DNA from: Verrucomicrobiota bacterium
GTDB lineage: Bacteria > Chlamydiota > Chlamydiia > Chlamydiales > JAEYWL01
DNA: 46,531 bases
Direction: 5' to 3'
Assembly: GCA_023428915.1 (NCBI GenBank)
Contig: JAEYWL010000084.1
Location: 1-46,531 of the forward strand
Shown one piece after another: positions 17,478 through 25,838 of this stretch; positions within the stretch are counted from its first letter, which is position 1, and each line of letters begins with the position of its first letter. Under the pieces are notes generated by a model. That model ran no database searches and was not told where the DNA came from. It saw nothing but the letters and a program-made list of their open reading frames with translations. The translations under genes were made by a program, and so were the position numbers.

Positions 17478-18614
17478 ATGAGCAATATTCTTATTATTTC
17501 ATTTTCTCAACTAGCTATCGACAGTCGTGTGAAAAGGCAAATTTGTTTTTTGAAAGACAAATATGCAGTTACAGCAGCAGGTTATGGCTCGTCAAATATT
17601 CCCGGAATCAATCACATCCCTTTAGAGTCCCGGCACTGCACCTTGTTCCAAAAAGCAATTAATGCGACTAAGCTTTTATCAAGGCAATTTGAAAGCTATT
17701 ATTGGAACCATCCACGCACCAAAGCCGCCATTGCAGCCTTATCCAAAGGTAAATATGACTTAATCATAGCTAACGATCTTGAGTCCCTTCCATTGGCTTT
17801 GCATATAGCTAATGGAGCAAAAGTATTGTACGATGCCCATGAATTTGCCCCTGAAGAATTCGATGAGCAAGCAAGCTGGCGTCTATTTTATAAACGCTAT
17901 AAGGAGAGTTTTTGCCGAAAGTACTTAAAGCGCGCGGATAAAATGATGACTGTATGCCAGGGAATTGCCGATGCATACCAACAGCAATTTGCTGTATCTC
18001 CTTTTGTCTTAACTAACGCCACCCATTATCAAGATCTATCTCCCACGCAAACTGATAGCAAGCATATTAAGCTTGTATGCCATGGCATGGCGATGCAGTC
18101 CCGCAAACTCGAAACGCTTATCGAAATGTTCGAATATTTAGATTCCCGCTTTACTCTGGATCTTTACTTGATCCCTTTTGATAAGGAATATAAAGAGAAA
18201 TTAATAGAAATGGCTGCAAATTATCCGCAGATTCAATTTCCAGATGCAGTCTCAAGCGAGAAAATTGTGGATACCTTGCATCAATATGATATCGGAGTCT
18301 ATTTGTTAACTCCTTCCAATTTCAACAACCATTATTCCTTGCCAAATAAATTTTTTGAATTTATCCAAGCACGCCTAGCTTTAGGTATCGGCCCCTCCCC
18401 TGAGATGGAACATTTAGTGCGCAAATATGAGTGCGGCATAATTGCACCTCACTTTGAAGCAGCTACTTTGGCCAAGGCTTTAAATACACTTTCAGCTGAA
18501 GAAATTATGCACTTTAAGAAGAAAGCTGACGCAGCAGCCAAAGAGTTGTGCTCAGAAGCCAATAAAAATTTATTACAGCGCGAAGTTGCCCAATTACTGG
18601 AGTTAAAAAATTAA
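17478..18614 (+). CDS. GT-B fold glycosyltransferase
   Basis: A 378-residue predicted glycosyltransferase, first gene of a two-gene rightward unit with the WbpI-like epimerase (one-base gap). NILIISFSQLAIDSRVKRQ is the N-terminal nucleotide-fold strand with the DSRVxK pattern often seen in capsule and spore-coat GT4 enzymes. LYDAHEFAPEEF lies at the domain interface and SLPNKFFEFIQARLALG is the donor-binding region. AGGAG nine bases before the ATG supports the start. Because the neighbouring genes make UDP-ManNAc(3NAc)A, this enzyme may transfer that sugar or the next one; this is inference from position only. Confidence 0.83.
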   Translation: MSNILIISFSQLAIDSRVKRQICFLKDKYAVTAAGYGSSNIPGINHIPLESRHCTLFQKAINATKLLSRQFESYYWNHPRTKAAIAALSKGKYDLIIANDLESLPLALHIANGAKVLYDAHEFAPEEFDEQASWRLFYKRYKESFCRKYLKRADKMMTVCQGIADAYQQQFAVSPFVLTNATHYQDLSPTQTDSKHIKLVCHGMAMQSRKLETLIEMFEYLDSRFTLDLYLIPFDKEYKEKLIEMAANYPQIQFPDAVSSEKIVDTLHQYDIGVYLLTPSNFNNHYSLPNKFFEFIQARLALGIGPSPEMEHLVRKYECGIIAPHFEAATLAKALNTLSAEEIMHFKKKADAAAKELCSEANKNLLQREVAQLLELKN

Positions 18615-18615
18615 A

Positions 18616-19734
18616 ATGAAAATCGCAACTATTCTTGGAGCCCGCCCTCAATTTGTAAAAGCCGCTGCGCTTAGCCGATCGATTAAACGCTCATTTGGTG
18701 ATGCAGTAAAAGATTTGCTGGTCCATACAGGCCAGCATTACGATAACAATATGTCTGATGTCTTCTTCAAAGAGCTTGGGCTGCCTGCGCCGGCATATCA
18801 TCTCGGAGTTGGAGGCTGTTCTCAAGGTGCAATGACAGGCCGTATGCTAGAAGCGATCGAAGGCATTCTTATTGAAGAAAAGCCTGATTGGGTCCTTGTG
18901 TACGGAGATACAAATTCAACATTGGCAGGCGCTCTGGCAGCTGTAAAATTACACATCCCTGTAGCTCATGTTGAAGCGGGTTTAAGGTCGTTTAACCGCA
19001 AGATGCCTGAAGAAATTAACCGCATTATGACGGACCACTGCGCAGACTTGTTATTTGCCCCAAACCAACGTTCATTGCAGCAACTAGTTAAAGAGGGCAT
19101 CAATCCCTCCAAGATAGCTTTAACGGGAGATATCATGTATGATGTGGCCCTTTACCATCAAAAAGAAGCACTGGAAAAAAGCAGCATCCTTTCACAATAT
19201 GGCCTATATCCAAACCGATATGCTTTAGCTACAATCCACCGGGCTGAAAACTGCGAGAATCCTTCACGGCTAATTGAAATTTTCAAAGGCCTGAACGCTA
19301 TCGCGCACGAACTGCCCGTAATTATGCCGCTGCACCCCCGTACAAAAAAAGCCATACAGAACCTCCCGATAGAATTTTCTCCCCAATTTTTACAAATAGA
19401 TCCTATCGGCTATTTAGACATGATTAAATTGGAATCAAATGCCAAGTTAATCTTAACAGATTCAGGAGGCGTGCAAAAGGAGGCTTATTTCTTCAAAGTC
19501 CCATGCTTGACGCTGCGTGAAGAAACCGAATGGGTTGAACTCATTGAACACGGCTTTAACCAGCTTGTGCCCGCTGAAAGCACATTAATATACCAGGCTG
19601 CAAATGCTGCCCTGAATACTACTGTTGACTGGAATGTTTCTCTATACGGACATGGAAAAACTGCCGAAAGCATTCTAGAAACCTTGCATCAGCGCACCTT
19701 GCCTGCCTCTCATGCCATTGATCTAAAAGTATAG
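18616..19734 (+). CDS. wbpI: UDP-N-acetylglucosamine-type 2-epimerase (WbpI-like)
   Basis: A 372-residue epimerase. WecB/WbpI enzymes invert C2 of UDP-N-acetyl sugars; the WbpI branch converts UDP-GlcNAc(3NAc)A to UDP-ManNAc(3NAc)A. Landmarks are ILGARPQFVKAAALS, HTGQHYDNNMSDVFF, GAMTGRMLE, VYGDTNSTLAGALAA, HVEAGLRSFNRKMPEEINR and LTDSGGVQKEA. The GQHYDxNMS and GAMTGR segments point to the WbpI branch, because WecB carries a different sequence there. It starts two bases after the glycosyltransferase stop, without its own ribosome site, so coupling is likely. Its last 12 bases overlap the end of the convergent antiporter gene. Confidence 0.92.
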   Translation: MKIATILGARPQFVKAAALSRSIKRSFGDAVKDLLVHTGQHYDNNMSDVFFKELGLPAPAYHLGVGGCSQGAMTGRMLEAIEGILIEEKPDWVLVYGDTNSTLAGALAAVKLHIPVAHVEAGLRSFNRKMPEEINRIMTDHCADLLFAPNQRSLQQLVKEGINPSKIALTGDIMYDVALYHQKEALEKSSILSQYGLYPNRYALATIHRAENCENPSRLIEIFKGLNAIAHELPVIMPLHPRTKKAIQNLPIEFSPQFLQIDPIGYLDMIKLESNAKLILTDSGGVQKEAYFFKVPCLTLREETEWVELIEHGFNQLVPAESTLIYQAANAALNTTVDWNVSLYGHGKTAESILETLHQRTLPASHAIDLKV

Positions 19735-21213
19735 TAGGATGGTGGCTATTATTGTACAGGGAATGGCAGCCAGAAGCAATCTCACAGCGGAAACCCCATT
19801 AGGAAAGTGGCTTTGCAAAATCGACTGCCCTGCCGGGTTTGGCGCATTAGCAATTACTGTTAAGCCGCCTCCGGCAATAGCTCCTGCCACCACAGCTTGA
19901 CGCATTGCCTCATTTAAAGAGGGCACTAGTGTGGCTAAATAAGTGATGGCCGCATTGTCATTGAAAGAAGTTAAAAATAGCGATAAAAGCAATAAAGAGC
20001 CCGCCTGTAAATTTTCTAAAAGAGGCTCGATCCACCAGCTCTGCAGCCCACCATGTACGATTAAGCCGGCTAAGAAAAACCCCACCAATACTGCCGGTTT
20101 CAATTCCAGCTCTCCTTGGTCTGCAGAAGTAGCCGAATGAAATCCTAAAAATAAAAGGAAAAAGCCTATTAAAATAGCAGAATTATGGCCATTGATAACA
20201 AACCACAACATAAATAACAGGTTAGTGAGAACTATCCATATAGGGGTTTTCAAGCCATGAGCTGCCCGCTCTTTTATATGCAGTTTGTCTAAACGCTTTA
20301 ATTCTTTGCGAAAATATAAATAGTAAAGAACGCAAGAAGTCACGATAGCTATTAGAGCCTTCCAACCAAATGTATTAAAGACATATGCCGTATCCCAATT
20401 CCAGCTTTTCTGCACCATTAGAATAGGAGGAGCAGCGTAATTAGTTAGTGCGCCGCCGATCGAAATACTAGTAAACAACAATCCCAGTGTACCATAGGCA
20501 CAGGCTCTGGAAGGACGTAAATGATAAAATTTGCGAGCCAAGAGAAAAGCGCATATTGTCATCGCACCAGGTTCTGTGATTAAGGATCCCAACGGAGGGC
20601 CTACTGTCAGAATAGTAAACCACCAGGCAGAAACGGAATTTTGCAAAAGGCCCGCAATTTTCCCTAATACCCATTCGGCAAGGCTTATGATCGGGCTGCT
20701 TGAAGCAATTGTCATTATAACTACAACAAATAGCGGCTCCTCAAAAGAACGCGAGTCAATATAGTTTTTTACCTCTTCCCATCCAAAATAAATGCTCATG
20801 CAAATAACCAAAGGAATAACCCATAACCCGAATATCACCTCGATCTCTCCCAAAAAAAACATAATTTCGGAACCAAAAGTAGATATTCTTTTACCTGAGG
20901 AAGTAACACCTTCAAGCCGATGGGCAAAACGCGTGATAGAATGAGCAGCAAATGTATGGAGAATAGCCGCCAGAAAAATAAAGGCTGCAAAGAGGTTGAA
21001 AGGCTGAACTTGGCTGCGATAGACAATTTTTGTCCATTCCCCTTGAAGAGCCTTATCATTATATTCAGCACCACTTAGGATTAATGAAGTAGAGCTAACA
21101 GGAGGAAAGTCGCTTAAGGAAAAGAAGGCCAAGCTGATCATTCCTGCCACAAAAATAAAAAATATTAAGTAAGGTACGTATGGAATTAATGAGAAAGAAG
21201 TTGTTTTTGTCAT
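19723..21213 (-). CDS. Putative Na+/H+ antiporter (PF07399-like)
   Basis: A 496-residue polytopic membrane protein with about twelve or thirteen hydrophobic segments and a short N-terminal periplasmic region (LSDFPPVSSTSLILSGAEY). Conserved polar pieces inside helices, such as ASSSPIISLAEWVLGK, LTVGPPLGSLITEPGAMT, SISIGGALTNYAAPP and TSFNDNAAITYLATL, are typical of ion-coupled antiporters of the IT superfamily. I recognise it as the putative Na+/H+ antiporter family that is common in environmental chlamydiae. The expected role is sodium and pH balance at the inner membrane. It stands alone, divergent from tatA and tail-to-tail with wbpI. The start has no clear ribosome site. Confidence 0.8.
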   Translation of the reverse strand: MTKTTSFSLIPYVPYLIFFIFVAGMISLAFFSLSDFPPVSSTSLILSGAEYNDKALQGEWTKIVYRSQVQPFNLFAAFIFLAAILHTFAAHSITRFAHRLEGVTSSGKRISTFGSEIMFFLGEIEVIFGLWVIPLVICMSIYFGWEEVKNYIDSRSFEEPLFVVVIMTIASSSPIISLAEWVLGKIAGLLQNSVSAWWFTILTVGPPLGSLITEPGAMTICAFLLARKFYHLRPSRACAYGTLGLLFTSISIGGALTNYAAPPILMVQKSWNWDTAYVFNTFGWKALIAIVTSCVLYYLYFRKELKRLDKLHIKERAAHGLKTPIWIVLTNLLFMLWFVINGHNSAILIGFFLLFLGFHSATSADQGELELKPAVLVGFFLAGLIVHGGLQSWWIEPLLENLQAGSLLLLSLFLTSFNDNAAITYLATLVPSLNEAMRQAVVAGAIAGGGLTVIANAPNPAGQSILQSHFPNGVSAVRLLLAAIPCTIIATILLYF

Positions 21214-21214
21214 A

Positions 21215-21243
21215 CTGAGACTTGCACCAAATGGGGTTATAAT
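21215..21243 (+). promoter_or_regulatory. Candidate promoter for tatA-tatC
   Basis: CTGAGA (4 of 6 to the -35) and a perfect TATAAT are separated by exactly 17 bases, ending 48 bases before the tatA ATG in the 78-base divergent gap. The AAGGG ribosome site at the tatA start follows. Confidence 0.5.
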
Positions 21244-21291
21244 CCTAAATTATAGAAAAAACTCTTAAACAGCAAATGCCAAGGGATAAAT

Positions 21292-21483
21292 ATGATCGGT
21301 AGCGGTGAATTGCTTGTGATTCTATGCCTAGTGTTACTTCTGTTTGGCGGCAAAAAATTGCCGGAATTAGCACGCAGCCTTGGCCAAGGCATTCGAGAAT
21401 TTAAAAAAGCTTGCGGGGGGCTCGACGAGGAAATAGAAACTCCTGTAAAAAAGCTGCCCAAAGCTGATGATGAGCAATCCTGA
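21292..21483 (+). CDS. tatA: Sec-independent translocase protein TatA
   Basis: A 63-residue protein with one N-terminal membrane helix (ELLVILCLVLLLF) followed by the hinge FGGKKLPELARSLGQGIREFKKA and a short acidic/basic tail. TatA polymerises at the inner membrane to let folded twin-arginine proteins pass. The glutamate at the helix start is a glutamate as in TatB or polar as in TatA, so it could serve both roles; no separate tatB is visible. AAGGG precedes the ATG. It overlaps tatC by 17 bases, so the two are translated together. Confidence 0.92.
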   Translation: MIGSGELLVILCLVLLLFGGKKLPELARSLGQGIREFKKACGGLDEEIETPVKKLPKADDEQS

Positions 21484-22339
21484 GCCTGCGGAGGCTAGCC
21501 TGCCTATTTGGGTGCACTTAGAGGATCTGCGCGTTTTTCTTTTGCGTTCTTTTGCCGTAATAGGCCTTGCCGCCTTCTTAACCTTTATGTTTGCCGAGGC
21601 CTTGATCGGGGTGTTGCAAATGCCTGTTTTTGTGCAACACTCGCCCGCACAAGTTAAGCGCTTAGAAATGGAACGCGTATACAATTCTTCTGATTATCCC
21701 CTTGCTTATTCCGTAGATCAAAACGACTACCTTATTCCCGCTAATAGTTATATTGACATACAACGTGAACGGCCGCAAAACAACCTAACCCTTTTAAGTC
21801 CAATTGAAGGCATGCTGGCCAGTGTTAAAGTTGCTTTGTGGGTTGGATTGGGAGTCACTTCGCCGGTTTGGGGATTTTTTCTTCTGCAGTTTATCTATCC
21901 CGGCCTTAAGCCTAAAGAAGTGAAAGTGGTAGTCCCCTTTATGCTTTTTTCCCTGCTATTTATTATTGCAGGTTTGCTATTTGCCTATTTTTTTACCATT
22001 CCGCTCGCAAATCAGTATCTGTTTAACTTTAATAGCAAGCTCGGCATTAATTCCTGGTCATTGCTCCAATATCTCGATTACACTCTGCTGCTGCTAATAG
22101 CCAATGCCATTGGGTTTGAATTATGCGCCATTTTGTTATTTGCAGTCTATTTGGGTAGAATACCCCCGGAAACTCTCACCTCTAAACGGCGTCATGTAAT
22201 TGTAGGCGCTTTTGTGATAGCGGCATTGCTCACGCCGCCGGACGTGTTGACGCAATTTCTTATGGCCGTTCCCATGCTAATTATTTATGAAATTGCTATT
22301 TTACTGGCAAAAGTCAGAAGGCGAATTACTTCGCAATGA
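21467..22339 (+). CDS. tatC: Sec-independent translocase protein TatC
   Basis: TatC binds the twin-arginine signal peptide and nucleates the translocase. The protein has 290 residues with six expected membrane helices. WVHLEDLRVFLLRS is the conserved N-terminal cytoplasmic HLxELR segment, ANAIGFELC contains the conserved glutamate, and ALLTPPDVLTQFLMAVPMLIIYEI is the usual end region. The first periplasmic loop (about residues 45-110, with NSSDYPLAYSVDQNDY) is much longer than in E. coli TatC. The start overlaps tatA (ATGATG at 21467/21470), and the 3' end overlaps the convergent small gene by 14 bases. Confidence 0.93.
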   Translation: MMSNPEPAEASLPIWVHLEDLRVFLLRSFAVIGLAAFLTFMFAEALIGVLQMPVFVQHSPAQVKRLEMERVYNSSDYPLAYSVDQNDYLIPANSYIDIQRERPQNNLTLLSPIEGMLASVKVALWVGLGVTSPVWGFFLLQFIYPGLKPKEVKVVVPFMLFSLLFIIAGLLFAYFFTIPLANQYLFNFNSKLGINSWSLLQYLDYTLLLLIANAIGFELCAILLFAVYLGRIPPETLTSKRRHVIVGAFVIAALLTPPDVLTQFLMAVPMLIIYEIAILLAKVRRRITSQ

Positions 22340-22724
22340 CATGAACCAGGTCTTGGCGTCCATGTTCATCGAGGTAGTAGCGCCATTCTTCGGCAATATT
22401 GCTAAATTCGTGCAAAATGCCCTTTACAACTTTGCAATCAAAATAATCAACTTTACCTAAGTAAAGCAGCTTTACTTGGAAGCTTTCTTCATCAATTTCC
22501 AATTGGGTTCTAATAGATTGACGAATCGGCGAGGGATGATCCACGCAAGCGCGGACACTCTTTGGAATGTAATTACCCCCATTAAACACAGGAGTGGAGC
22601 AAAGCATGCGGTTTGCATCGTCAACGAGCTGCACTGTAATGTTCGAGCCATTAATTGAAATAGTGCCTTTATCACTAGCAATTAACTCATCAAACAAATG
22701 ATGTAACTCTTGACTATTATTCAT
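22326..22724 (-). CDS. Small acidic protein of unknown function
   Basis: A 132-residue soluble protein that I cannot assign. The order of predicted elements is helix (QELHHLFDELIAS), strands (GTISINGSNITVQLVDD, MLCSTPVFNGG), a middle region, strand (FQVKLLYLG) and a long C-terminal helix (LHEFSNIAEEWRYYLDEHG). That alpha/beta order and acidity resemble class I type III secretion chaperones, which are common in chlamydiae, but there is no motif proof. An AGGAGG ribosome site lies five bases before the ATG, supporting a real gene. It converges on tatC with a 14-base overlap and is divergent from ung. Confidence 0.7.
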   Translation of the reverse strand: MNNSQELHHLFDELIASDKGTISINGSNITVQLVDDANRMLCSTPVFNGGNYIPKSVRACVDHPSPIRQSIRTQLEIDEESFQVKLLYLGKVDYFDCKVVKGILHEFSNIAEEWRYYLDEHGRQDLVHVIAK

Positions 22725-22729
22725 AATAT

Positions 22730-22745
22730 CCTCCTAAAAAAGGAG
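22730..22745 (-). promoter_or_regulatory. Ribosome binding site inside a small hairpin
   Basis: On the minus strand CTCCT, five T and AGGAG form a perfect 5-bp stem in which the 3' arm is the Shine-Dalgarno sequence (AGGAGG) of the small gene at 22326-22724. Folding would hide the ribosome site; this suggests, but does not prove, translational control. Confidence 0.4.
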
Positions 22746-22880
22746 CTTTTTAATTTTATTATATCACTTTTAATTTAATTATAAATTGTGAAATTTAACA
22801 ATTTATTAATTTATTGTTGTGTTTACTTTAATTCTTCGGTTTTCATAAAATCTATTTCTTGAACAAAAAAACCTTGAGGC

Positions 22881-23573
22881 ATGATGACCTACACACCTTT
22901 TGAAATCGAATCCAGCTGGCGTACAATCCTGCAAGAAGAGTTAGCTAAGCCTTATATGCTGCAGTTAGCGGCATTTTTGGAAGAAGAACGTCAAAAAGAA
23001 ACCATTTTCCCTCCGCGCGAGTTGGTATTTAATGCCTTTAGACTCACACCCTATCCCAATGTAAAAGTCGTTATCGTTGGACAGGACCCCTATCACGGCC
23101 CCCAACAAGCCCATGGCTTAAGCTTTAGTGTTCCTCAAGGAATTGCCCCGCCCCCCTCCCTTAAAAACATCTATAAAGAACTAAAGGAAGACTTGCAAAT
23201 AGATCCGCCAGAAGGCGGCTGTTTGATTCCCTGGGCCAAACAAGGTGTCTTATTGCTGAACGCCCTATTCACAGTACGTCAAGGCCAACCCCTTTCCCAC
23301 CAAGGAAAAGGCTGGGAAAAGTTTACAGATGCTGTTATTCAAAAATTAGCCGAGCGCAAAGAGCCCCTGGTCTTTTTGTTATGGGGCAAATATGCACAAG
23401 ATAAATTTCGTTCCTGTACAGAATTGAAAAAAAACCAGCATCTCGTGTTGACAGCGGCCCACCCCTCTCCTTTTTCTGTACAAAATTTTTATGGTTGCAA
23501 GCATTTTTCTAAAGCCAATGAGTTTTTAGTAAAGCAACAAATAACTCCCATCAATTGGGATTTAAGATCCTAA
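22881..23573 (+). CDS. ung: Uracil-DNA glycosylase
   Basis: Family 1 enzyme of 230 residues that removes uracil from DNA in base excision repair. The catalytic motif GQDPYHGPQQAHGLSFSV carries the water-activating aspartate, and HPSPFSV near residue 195 carries the conserved histidine and minor-groove loop. LLLNALFTVRQGQPLSHQGKGW is also typical. GAGG lies just before the ATG pair at 22881/22884. The gene stands alone, downstream of a very AT-rich 156-base gap that should hold its promoter, although no single clear -35/-10 pair stands out. Confidence 0.97.
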   Translation: MMTYTPFEIESSWRTILQEELAKPYMLQLAAFLEEERQKETIFPPRELVFNAFRLTPYPNVKVVIVGQDPYHGPQQAHGLSFSVPQGIAPPPSLKNIYKELKEDLQIDPPEGGCLIPWAKQGVLLLNALFTVRQGQPLSHQGKGWEKFTDAVIQKLAERKEPLVFLLWGKYAQDKFRSCTELKKNQHLVLTAAHPSPFSVQNFYGCKHFSKANEFLVKQQITPINWDLRS

Positions 23574-23583
23574 TTGGCATAAC

Positions 23584-23609
23584 TTTTGCATGATCCTGTT
23601 TATGCAAAA
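23584..23609. repeat. Inverted repeat after ung
   Basis: TTTTGCAT and ATGCAAAA form a perfect 8-bp inverted repeat with a ten-base loop, 11 bases after the ung stop. It is not followed by a T-run on either strand, so it is a poor terminator; it may be an operator for the small gene at 23701 or simply a weak 3' hairpin. Confidence 0.35.
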
Positions 23610-23700
23610 ACTACTTATAGATATTAATAATTTATTCAAAGAACTTTACTGCTTAATTAAAACAGTCTATAAGAAAATAAAAAGGAAAGCAGGAGTCCTT

Positions 23701-23952
23701 ATGGGTAATTTTAGTAAATTAAATAAAACTGCTCATCATGCTCCTCCCAAAATTCAAACAGGCTTGAAATCTAATACCCCTCCCCATAAGCCTGTTAAAA
23801 CCACTTCAAGCAGTTGTACTTTTGCAAATACAGTCCGCGATGTATCTGAAGAAATGAATCTTGCGCAGCAGCAATATGCGCAAATGCTAGAGTTCCGTGA
23901 CGCTATTAAAAAAGCTTTTACGGATTTTGAAAAGACAAAGCAGCAGCCTTGA
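23701..23952 (+). CDS. Small basic protein of unknown function
   Basis: An 83-residue protein from the ATG at 23701, chosen because AGGAG lies five bases upstream; the open frame extends back to 23590 but has no ribosome site there. The N-terminal half is polar and low in complexity (HAPPKIQTG, TPPHKPVKTTSSS), so it is probably disordered. The C-terminal half is one predicted amphipathic helix (NTVRDVSEEMNLAQQQYAQM and onward) able to form a coiled coil. There is no signal peptide or membrane segment. I do not recognise the family. It ends two bases before the end of the convergent glycosyltransferase gene. Confidence 0.6.
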   Translation: MGNFSKLNKTAHHAPPKIQTGLKSNTPPHKPVKTTSSSCTFANTVRDVSEEMNLAQQQYAQMLEFRDAIKKAFTDFEKTKQQP

Positions 23953-23953
23953 T

Positions 23954-24874
23954 CTATTTCCAATAGAAGTCTTGCCCGCTTAAACTGCGCTTAAACCAGG
24001 TAGGCGCCTTATGGCTCTTGCTGCCTATTTTATAGCCTAAAAACTTCATTCCATGGGTAGCCAAAAGCTTTGGCAATAAACCAGGATTGTCTTTCCAACA
24101 AGTTTTTATCTGTTGAAGCACAAGTTCTTTCCCCCGGCTTTCATCCCGGCCGGCTTGTGCAATCATTTCTCTTAAAAGCCTTTGTTCTTTTCTGACATAC
24201 CCGGTATCGAAATAGCGTTTAAATTCTTGCAGGAGAGTGTAATCATGAGAATGCTTTACAACAGCATCAGCGCAATAGGCTATCTTGTACCCCTTTCTTA
24301 ACAAGGCCGCTGCAGCCATGGTGTCCTCGCCCGTAAGCACGTTTGGAAACCCGCCAATTTCCGCTAGGCAGCGGGTGCGCCAAGCAGCGCAGGAGTTGGA
24401 ACAGAAAAAAGTATACACCCCCCATTTAGGCATATCCTGCAAAGAGCGAATGTGGCTTTCTTCAGGATAATTAAAGGAGCGTGAAAGTTCTTCCAAAGGC
24501 TTGGCTTCGTCATGGGGTATCTGCCGGGCATAAGAAATATCCGCCTGTCCAACAATCAAGGGTGCCGCCAGTTTTTCAAGCATGTCGGACTGGCAAGCAT
24601 AAGCATCAGGGGTCATCATTACCGTGATGTCGCATTGCAGATGCTGCCAGGCTAAATTTCTCGAGGTTCCATGATTGAATTCCTTGCGCGGCACAATCAA
24701 GGTTTCGACCCCAAAGGCCTGCGCTTCTTCTACAGTTCCATCTTTTGAAGAGGAGTTAAGCACCAGCACGCGGGGCTGCAATGGAGAGCTTAGAATCGGA
24801 GGCAGGCAATGCCGTAAATGGTGTTTCGCATTATAGGTAATAAAAACGACGCCTATGCTGATATTGCTGTCCAT
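23954..24874 (-). CDS. Family 2 glycosyltransferase, rhamnosyltransferase-like
   Basis: A 306-residue GT-A transferase, last gene of a four-gene leftward sugar operon. GVVFITYNAKHHLRHCL and VLNSSSKDGTVEEA form the nucleotide-binding part, FNHGTSRNLAW is a motif I associate with rhamnosyltransferase-type GT2 enzymes, MMTPDAY is the DxD-like metal site and FPNVLTGEDTMAA carries the ED acceptor-side acids. It starts one base after the stop of the upstream SDR gene. It probably transfers the deoxy- or epimerised sugar made by the three upstream enzymes. Donor identity is inferred from context only. Confidence 0.87.
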   Translation of the reverse strand: MDSNISIGVVFITYNAKHHLRHCLPPILSSPLQPRVLVLNSSSKDGTVEEAQAFGVETLIVPRKEFNHGTSRNLAWQHLQCDITVMMTPDAYACQSDMLEKLAAPLIVGQADISYARQIPHDEAKPLEELSRSFNYPEESHIRSLQDMPKWGVYTFFCSNSCAAWRTRCLAEIGGFPNVLTGEDTMAAAALLRKGYKIAYCADAVVKHSHDYTLLQEFKRYFDTGYVRKEQRLLREMIAQAGRDESRGKELVLQQIKTCWKDNPGLLPKLLATHGMKFLGYKIGSKSHKAPTWFKRSLSGQDFYWK

Positions 24875-24875
24875 C

Positions 24876-25838
24876 TTAATGCTCTGATAGCTGCAGCTCA
24901 GGAAGTAAATATTCGGCGTAATAATCCGCTAGCCCATCCCAAGCCTTTTGCTCGCACCAATCTAATTTTTCACAATCCATTTGATCGTAATTAGTCCTAA
25001 CTTTTGGCTCGCTAAATTCAGTTTGCATTTTTAGTTCTACGGAGCAAGTTATGTCCAGCCGCTTGCCTATTTCATGGGCAAAACGTTTTGCAAAAGCTCC
25101 CTGGCTCTCTATATAGCCGCTCGGATGCAGGCTTTCCCAGCCGGAATAAGGCGACAACGCTTCGGCAAATTGCGCATAGGCTTTTGCCAGCAGGTCGACA
25201 TGAATGTTATCCCGAATATAGTCCGGAGTAGCCACTTGCGCTGCACGCCCTTCTAACCAGCATTTCATTAGGTAAGTGGTAAAGCGGGCCTCTTCAAAAG
25301 GTCCAAAGGGATTGGGTATGACAAATTTACCTAGTTTAAATTTATGCGCTTCAGCATAGTAGCGAAATAGCTGCCCTGTCAGCCCTTTCGAAAGTCCATA
25401 AGGCGAAAAAGCCCTTGAAGAACCCGGAGAGATGCCCTCATCTTGCTCGAATACACTGCCTGTTAAAAGCACCTTAAAACACCCTTTTTCAGCTAATGAC
25501 TTGAGCACCGGCTGGATATTTAGGGTATTATTGTGCAAGGCTGCCACAGGGTCGAAGTCAGGACTTTTATAGTTGGAAACATCCGCTGCGTGATGGCAAA
25601 GCAAATCCCATTTTTCATGCGTTTGTGAAATAAACCGCAAAAATTTATCCGACCCGAAAGTGCAATTGAACAAACTCTGGCAATATTTAGACAGCATCCC
25701 TACGCGCTGGCCGCGCACCCCTTGATAACTCTCAGGCTCTTTTTGAAAAATAGCCGTAACTTCATGCCCTCTTTCAGCCAAAGTTTTAACAAACCAGCAG
25801 CCTGTAAAAGAACTTGCACCGGTAAACAAAATTTTCAT
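24876..25838 (-). CDS. NAD-dependent sugar epimerase/reductase (SDR)
   Basis: A 320-residue extended short-chain dehydrogenase acting on a nucleotide sugar. The start MKILFTGASSFTGCWFV contains the GxxGxxG cofactor motif. LLTGSVFEQ is the active-site serine strand and SPYGLSKGLTGQLFRYYAE holds the catalytic YxxxK. VIPNPFGPFEE and PDYIRDNIHVDLLAKAY follow in the substrate-binding half. The start codon overlaps the stop of the RmlC-like gene (ATGA), showing tight coupling. It may carry out the 4-keto reduction after the epimerase, as RmlD does for dTDP-rhamnose, but it does not look like a standard RmlD and its product is unknown. Confidence 0.85.
   Translation of the reverse strand: MKILFTGASSFTGCWFVKTLAERGHEVTAIFQKEPESYQGVRGQRVGMLSKYCQSLFNCTFGSDKFLRFISQTHEKWDLLCHHAADVSNYKSPDFDPVAALHNNTLNIQPVLKSLAEKGCFKVLLTGSVFEQDEGISPGSSRAFSPYGLSKGLTGQLFRYYAEAHKFKLGKFVIPNPFGPFEEARFTTYLMKCWLEGRAAQVATPDYIRDNIHVDLLAKAYAQFAEALSPYSGWESLHPSGYIESQGAFAKRFAHEIGKRLDITCSVELKMQTEFSEPKVRTNYDQMDCEKLDWCEQKAWDGLADYYAEYLLPELQLSEH

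Noticed and set aside
23590..23700. N-terminal extension of the small gene after ung (a hydrophobic MILFMQKLLIDINNLF start).
   Set aside because: No ribosome site precedes it, while AGGAG sits correctly before the ATG at 23701; the extension overlaps a palindrome.
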